DNA from: Bradyrhizobium sp. CSA207
Lineage (GTDB): Bacteria > Pseudomonadota > Alphaproteobacteria > Rhizobiales > Xanthobacteraceae
Direction: 5' to 3'
DNA: 64,000 bases
NCBI RefSeq assembly: GCF_029051685.1
Contig: NZ_JAACFT010000016.1
Span: forward strand, 62,001 to 126,000
Part shown: one piece after another, positions 34,914 to 44,140 of the stretch
Position numbering within the stretch: position 1 is the stretch's first letter
Layout: each line of letters opens with the position of its first letter
Made by a program: the position numbers and the translations under genes
Notes under the pieces: model-generated
The model's input: the letters and a program-made list of their open reading frames with translations, nothing else
Told to the model about the DNA's origin: nothing
Database searches by the model: none

Positions 34914-36233
34914 ATGCAAGATTTTACCCGCCGGGCTCTGCTTCAAGGCGGAACGGCACTGGCCGCCACCGGCGCACTGACCGGGCCGGCACTGTTTGAG
35001 TTCGCGAAGGCCTGGGCGGCGGACTCGCCCTGGAAGGCCGAGGCGGGCGCCAAATTGACGGTGATGCGCTGGAAGCGCTTCGTGCCGGCGGAAGACGATG
35101 CGTTCAATGCCACGGTTGCCGCGTTCAAGGCCGCGACCGGTACGGACATGAATGTGTTCAGCGAGTCCTTCGAGGACGTGCAGCCGAAGGCGTCCGTGGC
35201 CGCCAACACCGGCTCGGGCCTCGACATGGCGTGGGGCCTCCACACACTGCCGCAGCTGTTCCCGACCAAGGTTCTGAAGATGAACGACGTCGCGGACTAT
35301 CTCGGCAAGAAGTATGGCGGATGGACCGACGCCGCTGCCAAGACCTGCAAGAAGGGCGATGACTGGCTTGGTATCCCCGTCGCAACCGTCGGCGGCTATA
35401 TGACTTACCGGAAGTCGGCGACTGACAAGGCCGGCTTCAAGGAGTTTCCGAAGGATTTCCCTGGCTTCCTCGAAATGTGCAAGGCCATGAAGGCGAACAA
35501 CACGCCGGCCGGTTTTGCGCTTGGACACGCCAGCGGTGACGCCAATGCCTGGCTGCACTGGGTCCTCTGGGGTCACAACGCCTGGACCGTCGACAAGGAC
35601 GACAAGGTCATCATCAACTCGCCTGAGACGTTGAAGGCGCTGGAATACGCCAAGGCGCTGTCGGACACTTTCATCCCCGGCGTCGCCTCCTGGAACGATT
35701 CCTCCAACAACAAGGCGTTTCTTGCCGGCGAGCTCTTCTGCACCTCCAACGGTATCTCAATCTATGTCGCCGCGAAGGACGATGCGACCAAGAAGGATCT
35801 TGCGGAAGATACCTATCACGCGTTGTGGCCTGTCGGCCCGATCGGGAAGCCGACCGAGTTACAGCTCACGGTTCCGATCCTCGCCTTCAACTTCACGAAA
35901 TATCCAAACGCTGCGAAGGCCTTCACCGCGTTCATGCTGGAGAAGGAAAATTTCGAGAAGTGGCTGTCGGGTGCCCGCGGCTATCTCACCCATACGCTGA
36001 ATGCCTACGATTCGGCGCCGGTCTGGACCGCCGATCCGAAGAATGCGGTGTTCGCTCAGGCGAGTAAGCGCGCACTGCCGGCGTCGGGCATCGGCACGCC
36101 GGGCGAGAAGGCTGCGACCGCGATCGCGGATTTCATCGTGGTCGACATGTTCGCCAACTACTGCACCGGGGCGAAGGACGCCAAGGGCGCCGTCGCGGAA
36201 GCCGAGCGGCAGTTGAAGCGGATCTATCGCTAA
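34914..36233 (+). CDS. Sugar ABC transporter substrate-binding protein
   Basis: The 439-aa protein starts MQDFTRRALLQGGTALAATG, a twin-arginine-type signal, cut near AWAADS. The rest is a type-1 extracellular solute-binding protein (LDMAWGLHTLPQLFPTKV, SNNKAFLAGELFCTSNGISI). Export of a folded binding protein by Tat is common in rhizobial sugar transporters. It is followed by a strong hairpin before the permease genes, which may keep its transcript more abundant. Confidence 0.92.
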   Translation: MQDFTRRALLQGGTALAATGALTGPALFEFAKAWAADSPWKAEAGAKLTVMRWKRFVPAEDDAFNATVAAFKAATGTDMNVFSESFEDVQPKASVAANTGSGLDMAWGLHTLPQLFPTKVLKMNDVADYLGKKYGGWTDAAAKTCKKGDDWLGIPVATVGGYMTYRKSATDKAGFKEFPKDFPGFLEMCKAMKANNTPAGFALGHASGDANAWLHWVLWGHNAWTVDKDDKVIINSPETLKALEYAKALSDTFIPGVASWNDSSNNKAFLAGELFCTSNGISIYVAAKDDATKKDLAEDTYHALWPVGPIGKPTELQLTVPILAFNFTKYPNAAKAFTAFMLEKENFEKWLSGARGYLTHTLNAYDSAPVWTADPKNAVFAQASKRALPASGIGTPGEKAATAIADFIVVDMFANYCTGAKDAKGAVAEAERQLKRIYR

Positions 36234-36240
36234 GGTCATG

Positions 36241-36266
36241 GAGCGGGCGGTTTTCGCCGCCCGCTC
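36241..36266 (+). terminator. Intra-operon hairpin after the binding-protein gene
   Basis: GAGCGGGCGG and CCGCCCGCTC form a perfect 10-bp stem around TTTTCG. The hairpin starts eight bases after the binding-protein stop and is followed by ATTT, not a full T-run. It probably attenuates transcription or protects the 3' end upstream, giving excess binding protein over permease. Confidence 0.7.
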
Positions 36267-36294
36267 ATTTGCACTCCGATCAGGGATGTCGGGT

Positions 36295-37251
36295 ATGGCT
36301 GATATCGCAATTGCCCCCCGAGCCAAGCCTCAACTTCGCGAGGCGACCGCCTGGGATCAGCTCAGGCACAACCGCAATTGGCTCGGTTTCTGGTTCATGC
36401 TGCCGGCCATGGGGTTCCTGATCTTCTTCCTGGCCTATCCGCTGGGGCTCGGCATCTGGCTGTCCTTCACCGACACCCGTATCGGTCGGGTCGGGCACTT
36501 CATCGCCACGGAAAATTATGAGTGGCTCTGGGATGATTCCATTTTCTGGCTGTCGGTGTTCAACACGCTGCTCTATACCTTCGTCGCCAGCGCCCTCAAA
36601 TTCGCGATTGGACTGTATCTTGCGTTGCTCCTGAACGAGAACATGCCGTTCAAGGCGATGCTGCGTGCGATGGTCCTGATCCCCTTCATCGTACCGACGG
36701 TGCTGTCGGCGCTGGCCTTCTGGTGGATCTTCGATTCCCAGTTCTCGATCATCTCCTGGTCGCTGAAGCATCTCGGCCTGATCAGCCAGAACATCAACTT
36801 CCTCGGCGACACGACCTGGGCGCGGATCTGCGTGATCTTCGCCAATATCTGGCGCGGCGTGCCTTTCGTCGCGATCACGTTGCTCGCGGGGCTACAGACC
36901 GTGTCCCCGTCGCTCTACGAAGCCGCAACCCTCGACGGCGCCTCCAGCTGGCAGAGGTTCCGCTACATCACCTATCCGCTTCTCACCCCGATCATCGCCG
37001 TCGTGATGACCTTCTCGGTGCTGTTTACCTTCACCGATTTCCAGTTGATCTGGGCGATGACCCGCGGCGGTCCGGTCAACGCCACGCATCTGATGGCGAC
37101 ATTGTCCTATCAGCGCGCGATCATCGCGGGACAGTTGGGGGAGGGTGCCGCAATCTCCAGCGCCATGATTCCCTTCTTGCTCGCGGCCATCATGATCTCC
37201 TGGTTCGGCTTGCAGCGCCGCAAGTGGCAGCAGGGAGAAAGCAATGACTGA
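36295..37251 (+). CDS. Sugar ABC transporter permease (MalF-like)
   Basis: From ATG 36295 the protein has 318 residues (MADIAIAPRAKPQLREATAW...), with six hydrophobic helices and the inner-membrane EAA loop YEAATLDGASSWQRFRYITY that contacts the ATPase. The frame is open back to 36238, but that part is the intergenic hairpin. It overlaps the next permease gene by eight bases. Confidence 0.92.
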   Translation: MADIAIAPRAKPQLREATAWDQLRHNRNWLGFWFMLPAMGFLIFFLAYPLGLGIWLSFTDTRIGRVGHFIATENYEWLWDDSIFWLSVFNTLLYTFVASALKFAIGLYLALLLNENMPFKAMLRAMVLIPFIVPTVLSALAFWWIFDSQFSIISWSLKHLGLISQNINFLGDTTWARICVIFANIWRGVPFVAITLLAGLQTVSPSLYEAATLDGASSWQRFRYITYPLLTPIIAVVMTFSVLFTFTDFQLIWAMTRGGPVNATHLMATLSYQRAIIAGQLGEGAAISSAMIPFLLAAIMISWFGLQRRKWQQGESND

Positions 37252-38170
37252 CTTGCCCACCAGATCCATCGATCTCAAAGCCGTACTGACTGCCTCTTCG
37301 CCGACGGCCGATCATAGCGAGGGCATGAGCTATCTGCAGTCGGTGCCGCGGCGGATCGTGACGCTCTATCTGCCGCTCACGATCATCGTCGTGATCCTGC
37401 TGTTTCCGTTCTACTGGATGGCGCTGACCTCGGTGAAACCGGACGAGCAACTGCTCGACATGGAGACCTACAGCCCGTTCTGGACCTGGAGCCCAACGTT
37501 CAAGCACTTCCACAAGCTGCTTTTTGAAAGCTATTATCCGCACTGGCTCTGGAACACGATGTATGTGGCGGTGTGCGCCACCGTGCTGTCGATCATCGCA
37601 AGCGTGCTTGCGGCCTATGCCATCGTGCGGCTGCGCTACAAGGGCGCCAATCTGGTCGGCGGCCTGATCTTCCTCGCTTATCTCGTGCCGCCCTCGATCC
37701 TGTTCATCCCGCTCGCCACCGTCGTGTTCCAGTACGGCCTGTTCGACTCGCCGATGGCCCTGATTCTAACCTATCCCACCATCCTGATCCCATTCTCGAC
37801 CTGGCTCCTGATGGGATATTTCAAGACCATCCCGTTCGAACTCGAGGAATGCGCGCTGATCGATGGCGCGAGCCGCTGGCAGATCCTCGTCAAGATCGTG
37901 CTGCCACTCTCCATCCCCGGGCTAATCTCGGCCTTTATTTTCTGTTTCACGCTGTGCTGGAACGAGTTCATCTACGCGCTGACCTTCCTGCAGTCGACCA
38001 GCAACAAGACGGTGCCGGTCGCGATCGTCAACGAGTTCGTGGACGGCGATATCTACCGCTGGGGTTCGCTGATGGCGGGTGCCTTGGCCGGCTCGCTGCC
38101 GCTGGTCATCCTTTACGCCTTCTTCGTGGAGCATTATGTGTCGGCAATGACCGGCGCCGTGAAGGAGTGA
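37244..38170 (+). CDS. Sugar ABC transporter permease (MalG-like)
   Basis: The 308-aa protein has six helices and the EAA-like loop ECALIDGASRWQILVKIVLP typical of CUT1 permeases of the MalG type. An N-terminal cytosolic extension of about 35 residues precedes the first helix. Together with the preceding gene it forms the membrane channel of the importer. Confidence 0.92.
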   Translation: MTDLPTRSIDLKAVLTASSPTADHSEGMSYLQSVPRRIVTLYLPLTIIVVILLFPFYWMALTSVKPDEQLLDMETYSPFWTWSPTFKHFHKLLFESYYPHWLWNTMYVAVCATVLSIIASVLAAYAIVRLRYKGANLVGGLIFLAYLVPPSILFIPLATVVFQYGLFDSPMALILTYPTILIPFSTWLLMGYFKTIPFELEECALIDGASRWQILVKIVLPLSIPGLISAFIFCFTLCWNEFIYALTFLQSTSNKTVPVAIVNEFVDGDIYRWGSLMAGALAGSLPLVILYAFFVEHYVSAMTGAVKE

Positions 38171-38229
38171 TCGCGGGGCCTGCCTTGAGAGCGCGCCAAG
38201 GGAAAAACGAAGCGAACGTGCCAGGAGCG

Positions 38230-38265
38230 GCGCGTTTCGGCCAATAAGCGCGTTCCGGCCAATAA
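38230..38265 (+). repeat. 18-bp tandem duplication upstream of the DenD-like gene
   Basis: GCGCGTTTCGGCCAATAA (38230-38247) is followed directly by GCGCGTTCCGGCCAATAA (38248-38265), differing in one base. The second copy touches the ribosome-binding site AAAAGGAG of the next gene, so the duplication lengthens the 5' untranslated region without changing the site. Confidence 0.85.
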
Positions 38266-38279
38266 AAAGGAGTAGGCTC

Positions 38280-39266
38280 TTGCACATTCTGGTTCTGGGC
38301 GCCGCCGGCATGGTGGGCCGCAAATTGTGTGAACGGCTGTTGCGCGACGGCCGTCTCGGCAAGAGCGACATCACCAAGCTGACCATGCACGACGTGGTCG
38401 AGCCGAAGAAGCCGGAAAAGGCCGGTTTTGCGGTCGAGACGGTGTCGGGCGACTTTGCCGTCCCCGGCGCGGCTGAAAAACTGATCGCCGGCCGCCCGGA
38501 TGTGATCTTCCACCTCGCCGCGATCGTCTCGGGCGAAGCCGAGCTCGACTTCGACAAGGGCTACCGCATCAATCTCGACGGCACCCGGATGCTGCTCGAT
38601 GCTGTCAGGCTCGCAGGCGGCGGTTACAAGCCGCGCGTGGTCTTCACCTCCTCGATCGCGGTGTTCGGCGCGCCGTTCCCGGACGCGATCGGCGATGAGT
38701 TCTTCCACACGCCGCTGCTCAGCTACGGCACCCAGAAGGCGATCGGCGAACTGCTGCTCGCCGATTATTCACGCCGCGGCTTCCTCGATGGCATCGGCAT
38801 CCGCCTGCCGACCATCTGCATCCGGCCCGGCCTGCCCAATAAGGCGGCATCGGGCTTCTTCTCCAACATCCTGCGCGAGCCGCTCGCCGGCAAGGAGGCC
38901 GTGCTGCCGGTCTCCGAGGACGTCCGCCACTGGCATGCGACGCCGCGCTCCGCCGTCGGCTTCCTGCTCCATGCCGGCACCATGGACCTCGCTGCGGTCG
39001 GCCCGCGCCGGAACCTGACCATGCCGGGCCTGTCGGCCACGGTCGGCGAGCAGATCGCGGCGCTGAGGCGGGTCGCGGGCGACAAGGTCGCCGCCCGCAT
39101 CAAGCGGGAGCCGGATCCCTTCATCGTCGGCATCGTCGGCGGCTGGCCGCGCAACTTCAATCCAAAGCGGGCGCTCGAGCTCGGATTCACCACCGCCGAG
39201 AAAACCTTCGACGATATCATCCGCATTCACATCGAAGACGAGCTCGGCGGCAATTTCGTCGCCTGA
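38280..39266 (+). CDS. denD: DenD-like NAD-dependent epimerase/dehydratase family dehydrogenase
   Basis: The 328-aa protein starts from TTG 38280, placed by AAGGAG eight bases upstream. The Rossmann motif GAAGMVGRKL is at residues 7-16, and catalytic residues are in FTSSIAVFG and YGTQK (YxxxK). The C-terminal half (IRLPTICIRPGLPNKAASGF, RHWHATPRSAVG) matches D-erythronate dehydrogenase-type proteins. In a sugar ABC/KDG kinase/KDPG aldolase operon it may oxidise a sugar acid or sugar rather than D-erythronate itself. Confidence 0.82.
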   Translation: MHILVLGAAGMVGRKLCERLLRDGRLGKSDITKLTMHDVVEPKKPEKAGFAVETVSGDFAVPGAAEKLIAGRPDVIFHLAAIVSGEAELDFDKGYRINLDGTRMLLDAVRLAGGGYKPRVVFTSSIAVFGAPFPDAIGDEFFHTPLLSYGTQKAIGELLLADYSRRGFLDGIGIRLPTICIRPGLPNKAASGFFSNILREPLAGKEAVLPVSEDVRHWHATPRSAVGFLLHAGTMDLAAVGPRRNLTMPGLSATVGEQIAALRRVAGDKVAARIKREPDPFIVGIVGGWPRNFNPKRALELGFTTAEKTFDDIIRIHIEDELGGNFVA

Positions 39267-39289
39267 TCTGTGACCGAGCGGGTAAAGTA

Positions 39290-40282
39290 ATGGCGAGCGT
39301 TGCTTGCATCGGCGAATGCATGGTCGAGCTCCGACAGGCCCAAGGGGGGCAACATGCCGGACAGTCTGCTGGACTATCCGTCGGGCAGGGCGGTGGCCTG
39401 TACTCGCGCGGCTTTGGCGGTGACACCCTCAACACCGCGGTCTATCTCGCGCGGCTCGAGGTCAAGGTCGATTATCTCACCGCGCTCGGCGACGACGCCT
39501 TGAGCGATGAAATGATTGCGGCCTGGACCGCGGAGGGGGTCGGGACCCGGCGCGTCGTGCGCCTGCCGGGCAAGCTGCCCGGCCTCTACATGATCCAGCT
39601 GGATGCAAAGGGCGAGCGGCAGTTCTTTCACTGGCGTGACAGCGCGGCGGCGCGTCTGCTGATGGATCTGCCGGAGACGGACGAGCTGCTCAACTCGCTG
39701 ATGAGCTACGACATCGTCTATCTCTCCGCCATCACGCTGTCGATCTACGAGGCGGCCGGGCGCGAGCGCCTGTTTGCGGCGATCAAGCGTGCGCGCCTGC
39801 TCGGCACGCGCTTCGTGTTCGACACCAATTTCCGCGCGCGCGGCTGGCCCGATCGCGACGTCGCCCGCGAGGTTTTTGCAGCGGCCTTCGCCGCGGCCGA
39901 TATCGTGCTGACCTCGACCGAGGATTTGCTCGCGCTCTATCCCGGCGAGAGCCACGAGCAGTTGATGGCGCGCATTCCCTCGCCGGAGCTGGTGTTCCGG
40001 CTCGCCGAGCCGGTGAGCCTGCTGCGCTTTCCCGGCGGCACCAGCGAGGTGCACGCCGAACCCATGACCAGGCCCGTGGCCGACACCACCGCCGCCGGCG
40101 ACAGCTTTGCCGCAGCCTATATCGCCGCCCGGCTCGGCGGTTCCGATCCGGTCGAGGCCGCCCAGGCCGGGCATCGGCTCGCCAGCCTCGTGATCTGCTA
40201 TCCCGGCGCCATCATTCCGGGCTATGCCATGCTGCCGAAGAAGCGGCACCGGCCGGCGACCTCCCGTCAGGCGACCAAGTAA
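39290..40282 (+). CDS. kdgK: 2-keto-3-deoxygluconate kinase-like sugar kinase (PfkB/ribokinase family)
   Basis: The 330-aa protein has PfkB features: the N-terminal GECMVELRQ and GGDTLNTAVYLARL motifs, and the C-terminal anion-hole motif DTTAAGDSFAAAYIAARLGG with the catalytic aspartate. The combination with an adjacent KDPG aldolase makes phosphorylation of 2-keto-3-deoxygluconate (or the galacto epimer) the likely reaction. It lies 13 bases before the aldolase gene. Confidence 0.87.
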   Translation: MASVACIGECMVELRQAQGGQHAGQSAGLSVGQGGGLYSRGFGGDTLNTAVYLARLEVKVDYLTALGDDALSDEMIAAWTAEGVGTRRVVRLPGKLPGLYMIQLDAKGERQFFHWRDSAAARLLMDLPETDELLNSLMSYDIVYLSAITLSIYEAAGRERLFAAIKRARLLGTRFVFDTNFRARGWPDRDVAREVFAAAFAAADIVLTSTEDLLALYPGESHEQLMARIPSPELVFRLAEPVSLLRFPGGTSEVHAEPMTRPVADTTAAGDSFAAAYIAARLGGSDPVEAAQAGHRLASLVICYPGAIIPGYAMLPKKRHRPATSRQATK

Positions 40283-40294
40283 AGAAGCGAAACG

Positions 40295-40945
40295 ATGACC
40301 ACGACTGCCCAACAAAATCACCTCGTCGCGCTGTTTCGCGACGCGACCGTCATCCCCGTTCTCACCATCGAGCGTATCCAGGATGCCGTGCCGCTGGCGC
40401 GCGCGCTGGTCGCCGGCGGCGTCCGCACGCTGGAAGTGACGCTGCGCACCCCCGTTGCGATCGAGGCCGCGAGGGCGATGATGGCTGAAGTGCCCGAGGC
40501 CAACGTCGGCATCGGCACGATCCTCAATCCGGCCGACTTCGCCCGTGTCGAGAAGCTCGGCGTCAAGTTCGGCATCAGCCCCGGTTTGACCCCCGATCTG
40601 CTGAAGGCCGCGGCCGACAGCGCCTTGCCGTTCGCGCCGGGCATCGCCACCGCCTCCGAGCTGATGATGGCGCTGGCGCACGGCCTCGACGTCGCGAAAT
40701 TCTTCCCGGCCGAGCAGGCCGGCGGCATCAAGGGCCTGCGCGCGCTCGGTGGCCCGTTCCCGAACGTGCGGTTCTGCCCCACCGGCGGGGTCGGCGAAGC
40801 CAATGCGGCGACCTGGCTCGCCGAACCCAATGTGGTGGCGGTCGGCGGTTCCTGGCTGTGCCCGGCCACGGAGATCAGGGCCGGCAACTGGGCTGGCATA
40901 ACTGCCATCTGCCAGCGCACGCTCAAGGCCCTGAAAGCCGCGTGA
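40295..40945 (+). CDS. eda: Bifunctional KHG/KDPG aldolase
   Basis: The 216-aa protein has the class I aldolase motifs: VRTLEVTLRTPVA with the catalytic glutamate, GIGTILNP, GISPGLTPDLLKAA, the Schiff-base lysine in DVAKFFPAEQAGG, and FCPTGGVGEANAATWL. It cleaves 2-keto-3-deoxy-6-phosphogluconate to pyruvate and glyceraldehyde 3-phosphate, the last step of the pathway encoded around it. Confidence 0.93.
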   Translation: MTTTAQQNHLVALFRDATVIPVLTIERIQDAVPLARALVAGGVRTLEVTLRTPVAIEAARAMMAEVPEANVGIGTILNPADFARVEKLGVKFGISPGLTPDLLKAAADSALPFAPGIATASELMMALAHGLDVAKFFPAEQAGGIKGLRALGGPFPNVRFCPTGGVGEANAATWLAEPNVVAVGGSWLCPATEIRAGNWAGITAICQRTLKALKAA

Positions 40946-41003
40946 AGTCTTGCCATCCTTGGGCTAAGACTTAGGTCAGCAAGAGATCCTAGGGAGAATG
41001 ACC

Positions 41004-42173
41004 ATGACCGCCAGCATCGTCGGATGGGCGCATACGCCGTTCGGCAAGTTCGACACCGAAACCGTCGAAAGCCTTATTACCCGCGTTGCCAATGAGGCGA
41101 TGGCCGATGCCGGCATCTCCGCTTCCGACGTCGACGAGATCGTGCTCGGCCATTTCAATGCCGGCTTCTCGCCGCAGGATTTTACCGCCTCGCTGGTGCT
41201 CCAGGCCGACCCGAAGCTGCGCTTCAAGCCGACGACCCGTGTCGAGAATGCCTGCGCCACGGGATCCGCCGCCGTTCACCAGGGGGTTCGCGCGATCGCC
41301 GCAGGGGCGGCCAGGATCGTGCTGGTCGTCGGCGTCGAGCAGATGACGCGCACGCCGAGCGCCGAGATCGGCAAGAACCTGTTGAAGGCGTCCTATTTGC
41401 CGGAGGACGGCGACACGGTCGGCGGCTTTGCCGGGGTATTCGGCAAGATCGCCAGTTCCTATTTCCAGAAATACGGCGACCAGTCCGATGCGCTGGCGCT
41501 GATCGCGGCCAAGAACCACAAGAACGGCGTCGCCAATCCCTACGCCCAGATGCGCAAGGATTTCGGCTTCGAGTTCTGCCGCGCCGAGAGCGAGAAGAAT
41601 CCTTACGTCGCCGGTCCCCTGAAGCGCACCGACTGCTCGCTGGTCTCCGACGGTGCCGCCGCCCTGGTGCTGGCCGATGCCGAGACCGCCAAGGGCATGA
41701 GCAAGTCGATCGGCTTCCGCGCCACCGCGCATGCCCAGGATTTTCTGCCGATGTCCAAGCGCGACATCCTCCAGTTCGAGGGCTGCACGGTCGCCTGGCA
41801 GCGCGCGCTGGAGAAGGCGGGCGTGGCGCTCACCGACCTCTCCTTCGTCGAGACCCATGACTGTTTCACGGTCGCCGAGCTGATCGAGTACGAAGCGATG
41901 GGCCTGACGCCGAAGGGGCAGGGCGCCCGTGCGATCAAGGAAGGCTGGACCCTCAAGGACGGCAAGCTGCCTGTCAATCCGTCCGGCGGATTGAAGGCCA
42001 AGGGCCACCCGATCGGCGCCACCGGCGTCTCCATGCACGTGATGACGGCGATGCAGCTCGCGGGCCAGGCACCCGAGGGCATGCAAATCAAGAACGCCAG
42101 GCTCGGCGGCATCTTCAACATGGGCGGTGCCGCGGTCGCCAACTACGTCTCCGTGCTGGAGCCGCTGAAGTAG
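41004..42173 (+). CDS. Thiolase family protein (acetyl-CoA acetyltransferase/SCP-x-like)
   Basis: The 389-aa protein has the nucleophilic cysteine in VENACATGSAAVHQGVRAIA (Cys84) and the C-terminal motifs NPSGGLKAKGHPIGATG and LGGIFNMGGAAVANY. The pattern HDCFT in place of the usual biosynthetic-thiolase GNAS points to the SCP-x/thiolase-like group, which works in lipid or aromatic side-chain breakdown. ATG 41004 has GGGAG at a good distance; ATG 40998 is too close to it. Confidence 0.87.
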   Translation: MTASIVGWAHTPFGKFDTETVESLITRVANEAMADAGISASDVDEIVLGHFNAGFSPQDFTASLVLQADPKLRFKPTTRVENACATGSAAVHQGVRAIAAGAARIVLVVGVEQMTRTPSAEIGKNLLKASYLPEDGDTVGGFAGVFGKIASSYFQKYGDQSDALALIAAKNHKNGVANPYAQMRKDFGFEFCRAESEKNPYVAGPLKRTDCSLVSDGAAALVLADAETAKGMSKSIGFRATAHAQDFLPMSKRDILQFEGCTVAWQRALEKAGVALTDLSFVETHDCFTVAELIEYEAMGLTPKGQGARAIKEGWTLKDGKLPVNPSGGLKAKGHPIGATGVSMHVMTAMQLAGQAPEGMQIKNARLGGIFNMGGAAVANYVSVLEPLK

Positions 42174-42182
42174 GTTATTGTC

Positions 42183-42268
42183 GGGTGGGCAAAGGCGCGC
42201 GGGCGCCGTGCCCACCTTACTTTCTTGCGCTAGATCATGGTGAGCACGCTTCGTTTTGCCCACCCTAC
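42183..42268. repeat. Intergenic inverted repeat (GTGGGCA family)
   Basis: GGGTGGGCAAAG at the left pairs with TTTTGCCCACCC at the right, and an inner GCACGGCGCC-like palindrome lies between (GGCGCGCGGGCGCCGTGCCCACC). It is a dispersed-type hairpin between the thiolase and a small gene, on the pattern of other palindromic elements here. Confidence 0.65.
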
Positions 42269-42298
42269 TGTTCTTGATTGATTTGCAAGGAATGCATC

Positions 42299-42496
42299 AT
42301 GAGCGATGACACACTCTCACTCGACCAACTCAACGATCGCATCGCGATCCTCGAGGACAATATCCGCCAGCTAATCGAGCAGGCCGCAGCCGCTTCGGGT
42401 GAGCAGAACGAGGCGCGCATCGCCGACCGCATCAATCAGCAGAACGACGAGCTCGATAGGCTCTTGAAGATCCGCGAATCCCGCCAGAAGAAATAG
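42299..42496 (+). CDS. Small coiled-coil protein, 65 aa
   Basis: MSDDTLSLDQLNDRIAILED and the rest of the sequence have a heptad pattern of Ile/Leu across most of the length, many Glu/Gln/Arg and no cysteine, so a short coiled coil is likely. AAGGA precedes ATG 42299. I do not recognise a family. It lies between two acyl-CoA genes without obvious coupling. Confidence 0.65.
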   Translation: MSDDTLSLDQLNDRIAILEDNIRQLIEQAAAASGEQNEARIADRINQQNDELDRLLKIRESRQKK

Positions 42497-42616
42497 CGGC
42501 CGTTTCGCCGCGCGGCGCATGCGGCCATACCCCGGCCGCCCTTGCGCGCGCACTGCGACTGCCGTTAGCTGGACCGACCGCGGGCTGATTTGAGCCCGCG
42601 CAATCGGGAGCAAGCG

Positions 42617-43816
42617 ATGGGGCCGCTACAGGGCATCAAGGTCATCGACATGACGACCGTGCTGATGGGGCCCTATGCGACCCAGATGCTCGGCGACTAC
42701 GGCGCTGACGTCATCAAGGTGGAATCGCTCGACGGTGACGTCACCCGCCTGATCGGCCCGATGCGCCATGCCGGCATGGGCCCGGTGTTCCTCAATACCA
42801 ATCGCAGCAAGCGCTCGATCTGCCTCGATCTGAAGAAGCCCGCCGGCCGCGAGGCCGTGCTGCGGCTGCTGAAGGACGCGGACGTTCTTGTGTACAACGT
42901 CCGCCCGCAGGCGATGGCGCGGCTTCAACTCGGCTACGACGTCGTCTCCGACATCAATCCGCGCCTAGTCTATGCCGGCGTGTTCGGCTTCGGCCAGGAC
43001 GGGCCCTATGCCGCAAAGCCCGCCTATGACGATCTGATCCAGGGCGCCACTGCGCTGCCGGCCCTGATGGCGCAGACCGGCGATGGCGTGCCGCGCTACG
43101 TGCCGAACGCATTGGTCGACCGCATCGTCGGCCTGACCGCCGTCGGCGCGATCTGCGCCAGCCTCGTGCATCGCGATCGCACCGGACGCGGCCAGCGCGT
43201 CGACATCCCGATGTTCGAGACCATGGCCGGCTTCGTCATGGGCGACCACATGGGTGGGCTCACCTATGAGCCGCCACTCGACAAGGGCGGCTATGCCCGC
43301 CACCTCTCGCGCGACCGCAGGCCCTACAAGACGTCGGACGGCTATCTCAGCGTCATCGTCTACAACGACAAGCAGTGGGAGAACTTCTTCAAGGCGACGG
43401 GACGCGACGACCTTCGTGCCGATCCCAAATTCGCAACCTTTGCCGGCCGCGCCACCAATATCGACGTCGTCTATGCCGAGCTCGCCCGCATCTTCGAGAC
43501 GCGCACCACGGCCGAGTGGATCGACCTGCTGACCAAGGCCGACGTGCCGGTGATGCCGATGCACGACCTCGCGTCGATCCTGCACGACGAGCATCTGGAG
43601 GCGACGAATTTCTTCCCGGTCGTGAACCATCCCACCGAGGGCCCGATCCGCAGCATGAAGGTGACGGCGACGTGGTCGGAGACCGAAGCCGAGCCGGTCC
43701 GGCTGGCGCCGCGGCTGAACGAGCACGGCGCGGAGATTTTGCGCGAGATCGGCTGTTCCGCCGACGAGATCGCCGCCATGGTCCGCGATGGCGTCACGCG
43801 TGCAGCGCCGGAGTAA
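42617..43816 (+). CDS. CaiB/BaiF family CoA-transferase
   Basis: The 399-aa protein has the family III CoA-transferase layout: GIKVIDMTTVLMGPYATQML at the N-terminus, DYGADVIKVE, NTNRSKRSICLDLKK, and the catalytic aspartate in AAKPAYDDLIQGATALPALM. It moves CoA between acyl groups such as succinyl-CoA and a carboxylic acid. CGGGAG precedes ATG 42617. The substrate is unknown; the adjacent thiolase suggests an acyl-CoA degradation route. Confidence 0.9.
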   Translation: MGPLQGIKVIDMTTVLMGPYATQMLGDYGADVIKVESLDGDVTRLIGPMRHAGMGPVFLNTNRSKRSICLDLKKPAGREAVLRLLKDADVLVYNVRPQAMARLQLGYDVVSDINPRLVYAGVFGFGQDGPYAAKPAYDDLIQGATALPALMAQTGDGVPRYVPNALVDRIVGLTAVGAICASLVHRDRTGRGQRVDIPMFETMAGFVMGDHMGGLTYEPPLDKGGYARHLSRDRRPYKTSDGYLSVIVYNDKQWENFFKATGRDDLRADPKFATFAGRATNIDVVYAELARIFETRTTAEWIDLLTKADVPVMPMHDLASILHDEHLEATNFFPVVNHPTEGPIRSMKVTATWSETEAEPVRLAPRLNEHGAEILREIGCSADEIAAMVRDGVTRAAPE

Positions 43817-43922
43817 GGGGCCTTGCCATCGACGATGAGGTCACTGCGAGCTTCAAGCCGTTTGCCGGCAAGCTCGTGCCGTTCTTCGCCAAAGACAAAT
43901 AGTGAAATTTGGATGCTCGAAT

Positions 43923-44008
43923 GTAGCCCGGATGGAGCGCAGCGAAATCCGGGGTTTTCACCTCACCGATAGACTTTCCCGGATTGCGCTGCGCTCCATC
44001 CGGGCTAC
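43923..44008. repeat. Intergenic palindromic repeat (family 2)
   Basis: GTAGCCCGGATGGAGCGCAG pairs with CTGCGCTCCATCCGGGCTAC at the other end, and AATCCGGG with CCCGGATT inside. It matches the element at 30439-30524. Together with the next element it fills most of the gap between the CoA-transferase and the small membrane protein gene. Confidence 0.88.
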
Positions 44009-44024
44009 GCAGTGAGCAGCAGGA

Positions 44025-44123
44025 TTCGTCATTCGGGGGCGGTCCCAAGAAAAACAACAAGGGACCGAGCCTGGAACGGGATTCTGGGCCTGGCTCGTGC
44101 GAGGGCCACCCCGGAATGACGAA
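44025..44123. repeat. 99-bp MITE-like element with perfect 10-bp terminal inverted repeats
   Basis: The element begins TTCGTCATTC and ends with its exact complement GAATGACGAA. Inside are further complementary blocks (GGTCCC/GGGACC; AGGCCC-like and GGGCCT). It resembles the GTCATTCCGGGG family seen at 7394-7505 but with different interior. Too short to code for anything. Confidence 0.7.
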
Positions 44124-44140
44124 AACTCTTACAGCTCTTA

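Noticed and set aside
43817..43902. Short frame ending VTASFKPFAGKLVPFFAKDK after the CoA-transferase
   Set aside because: It could be a C-terminal gene remnant, but I cannot name a family and it has no start. Too weak to list.
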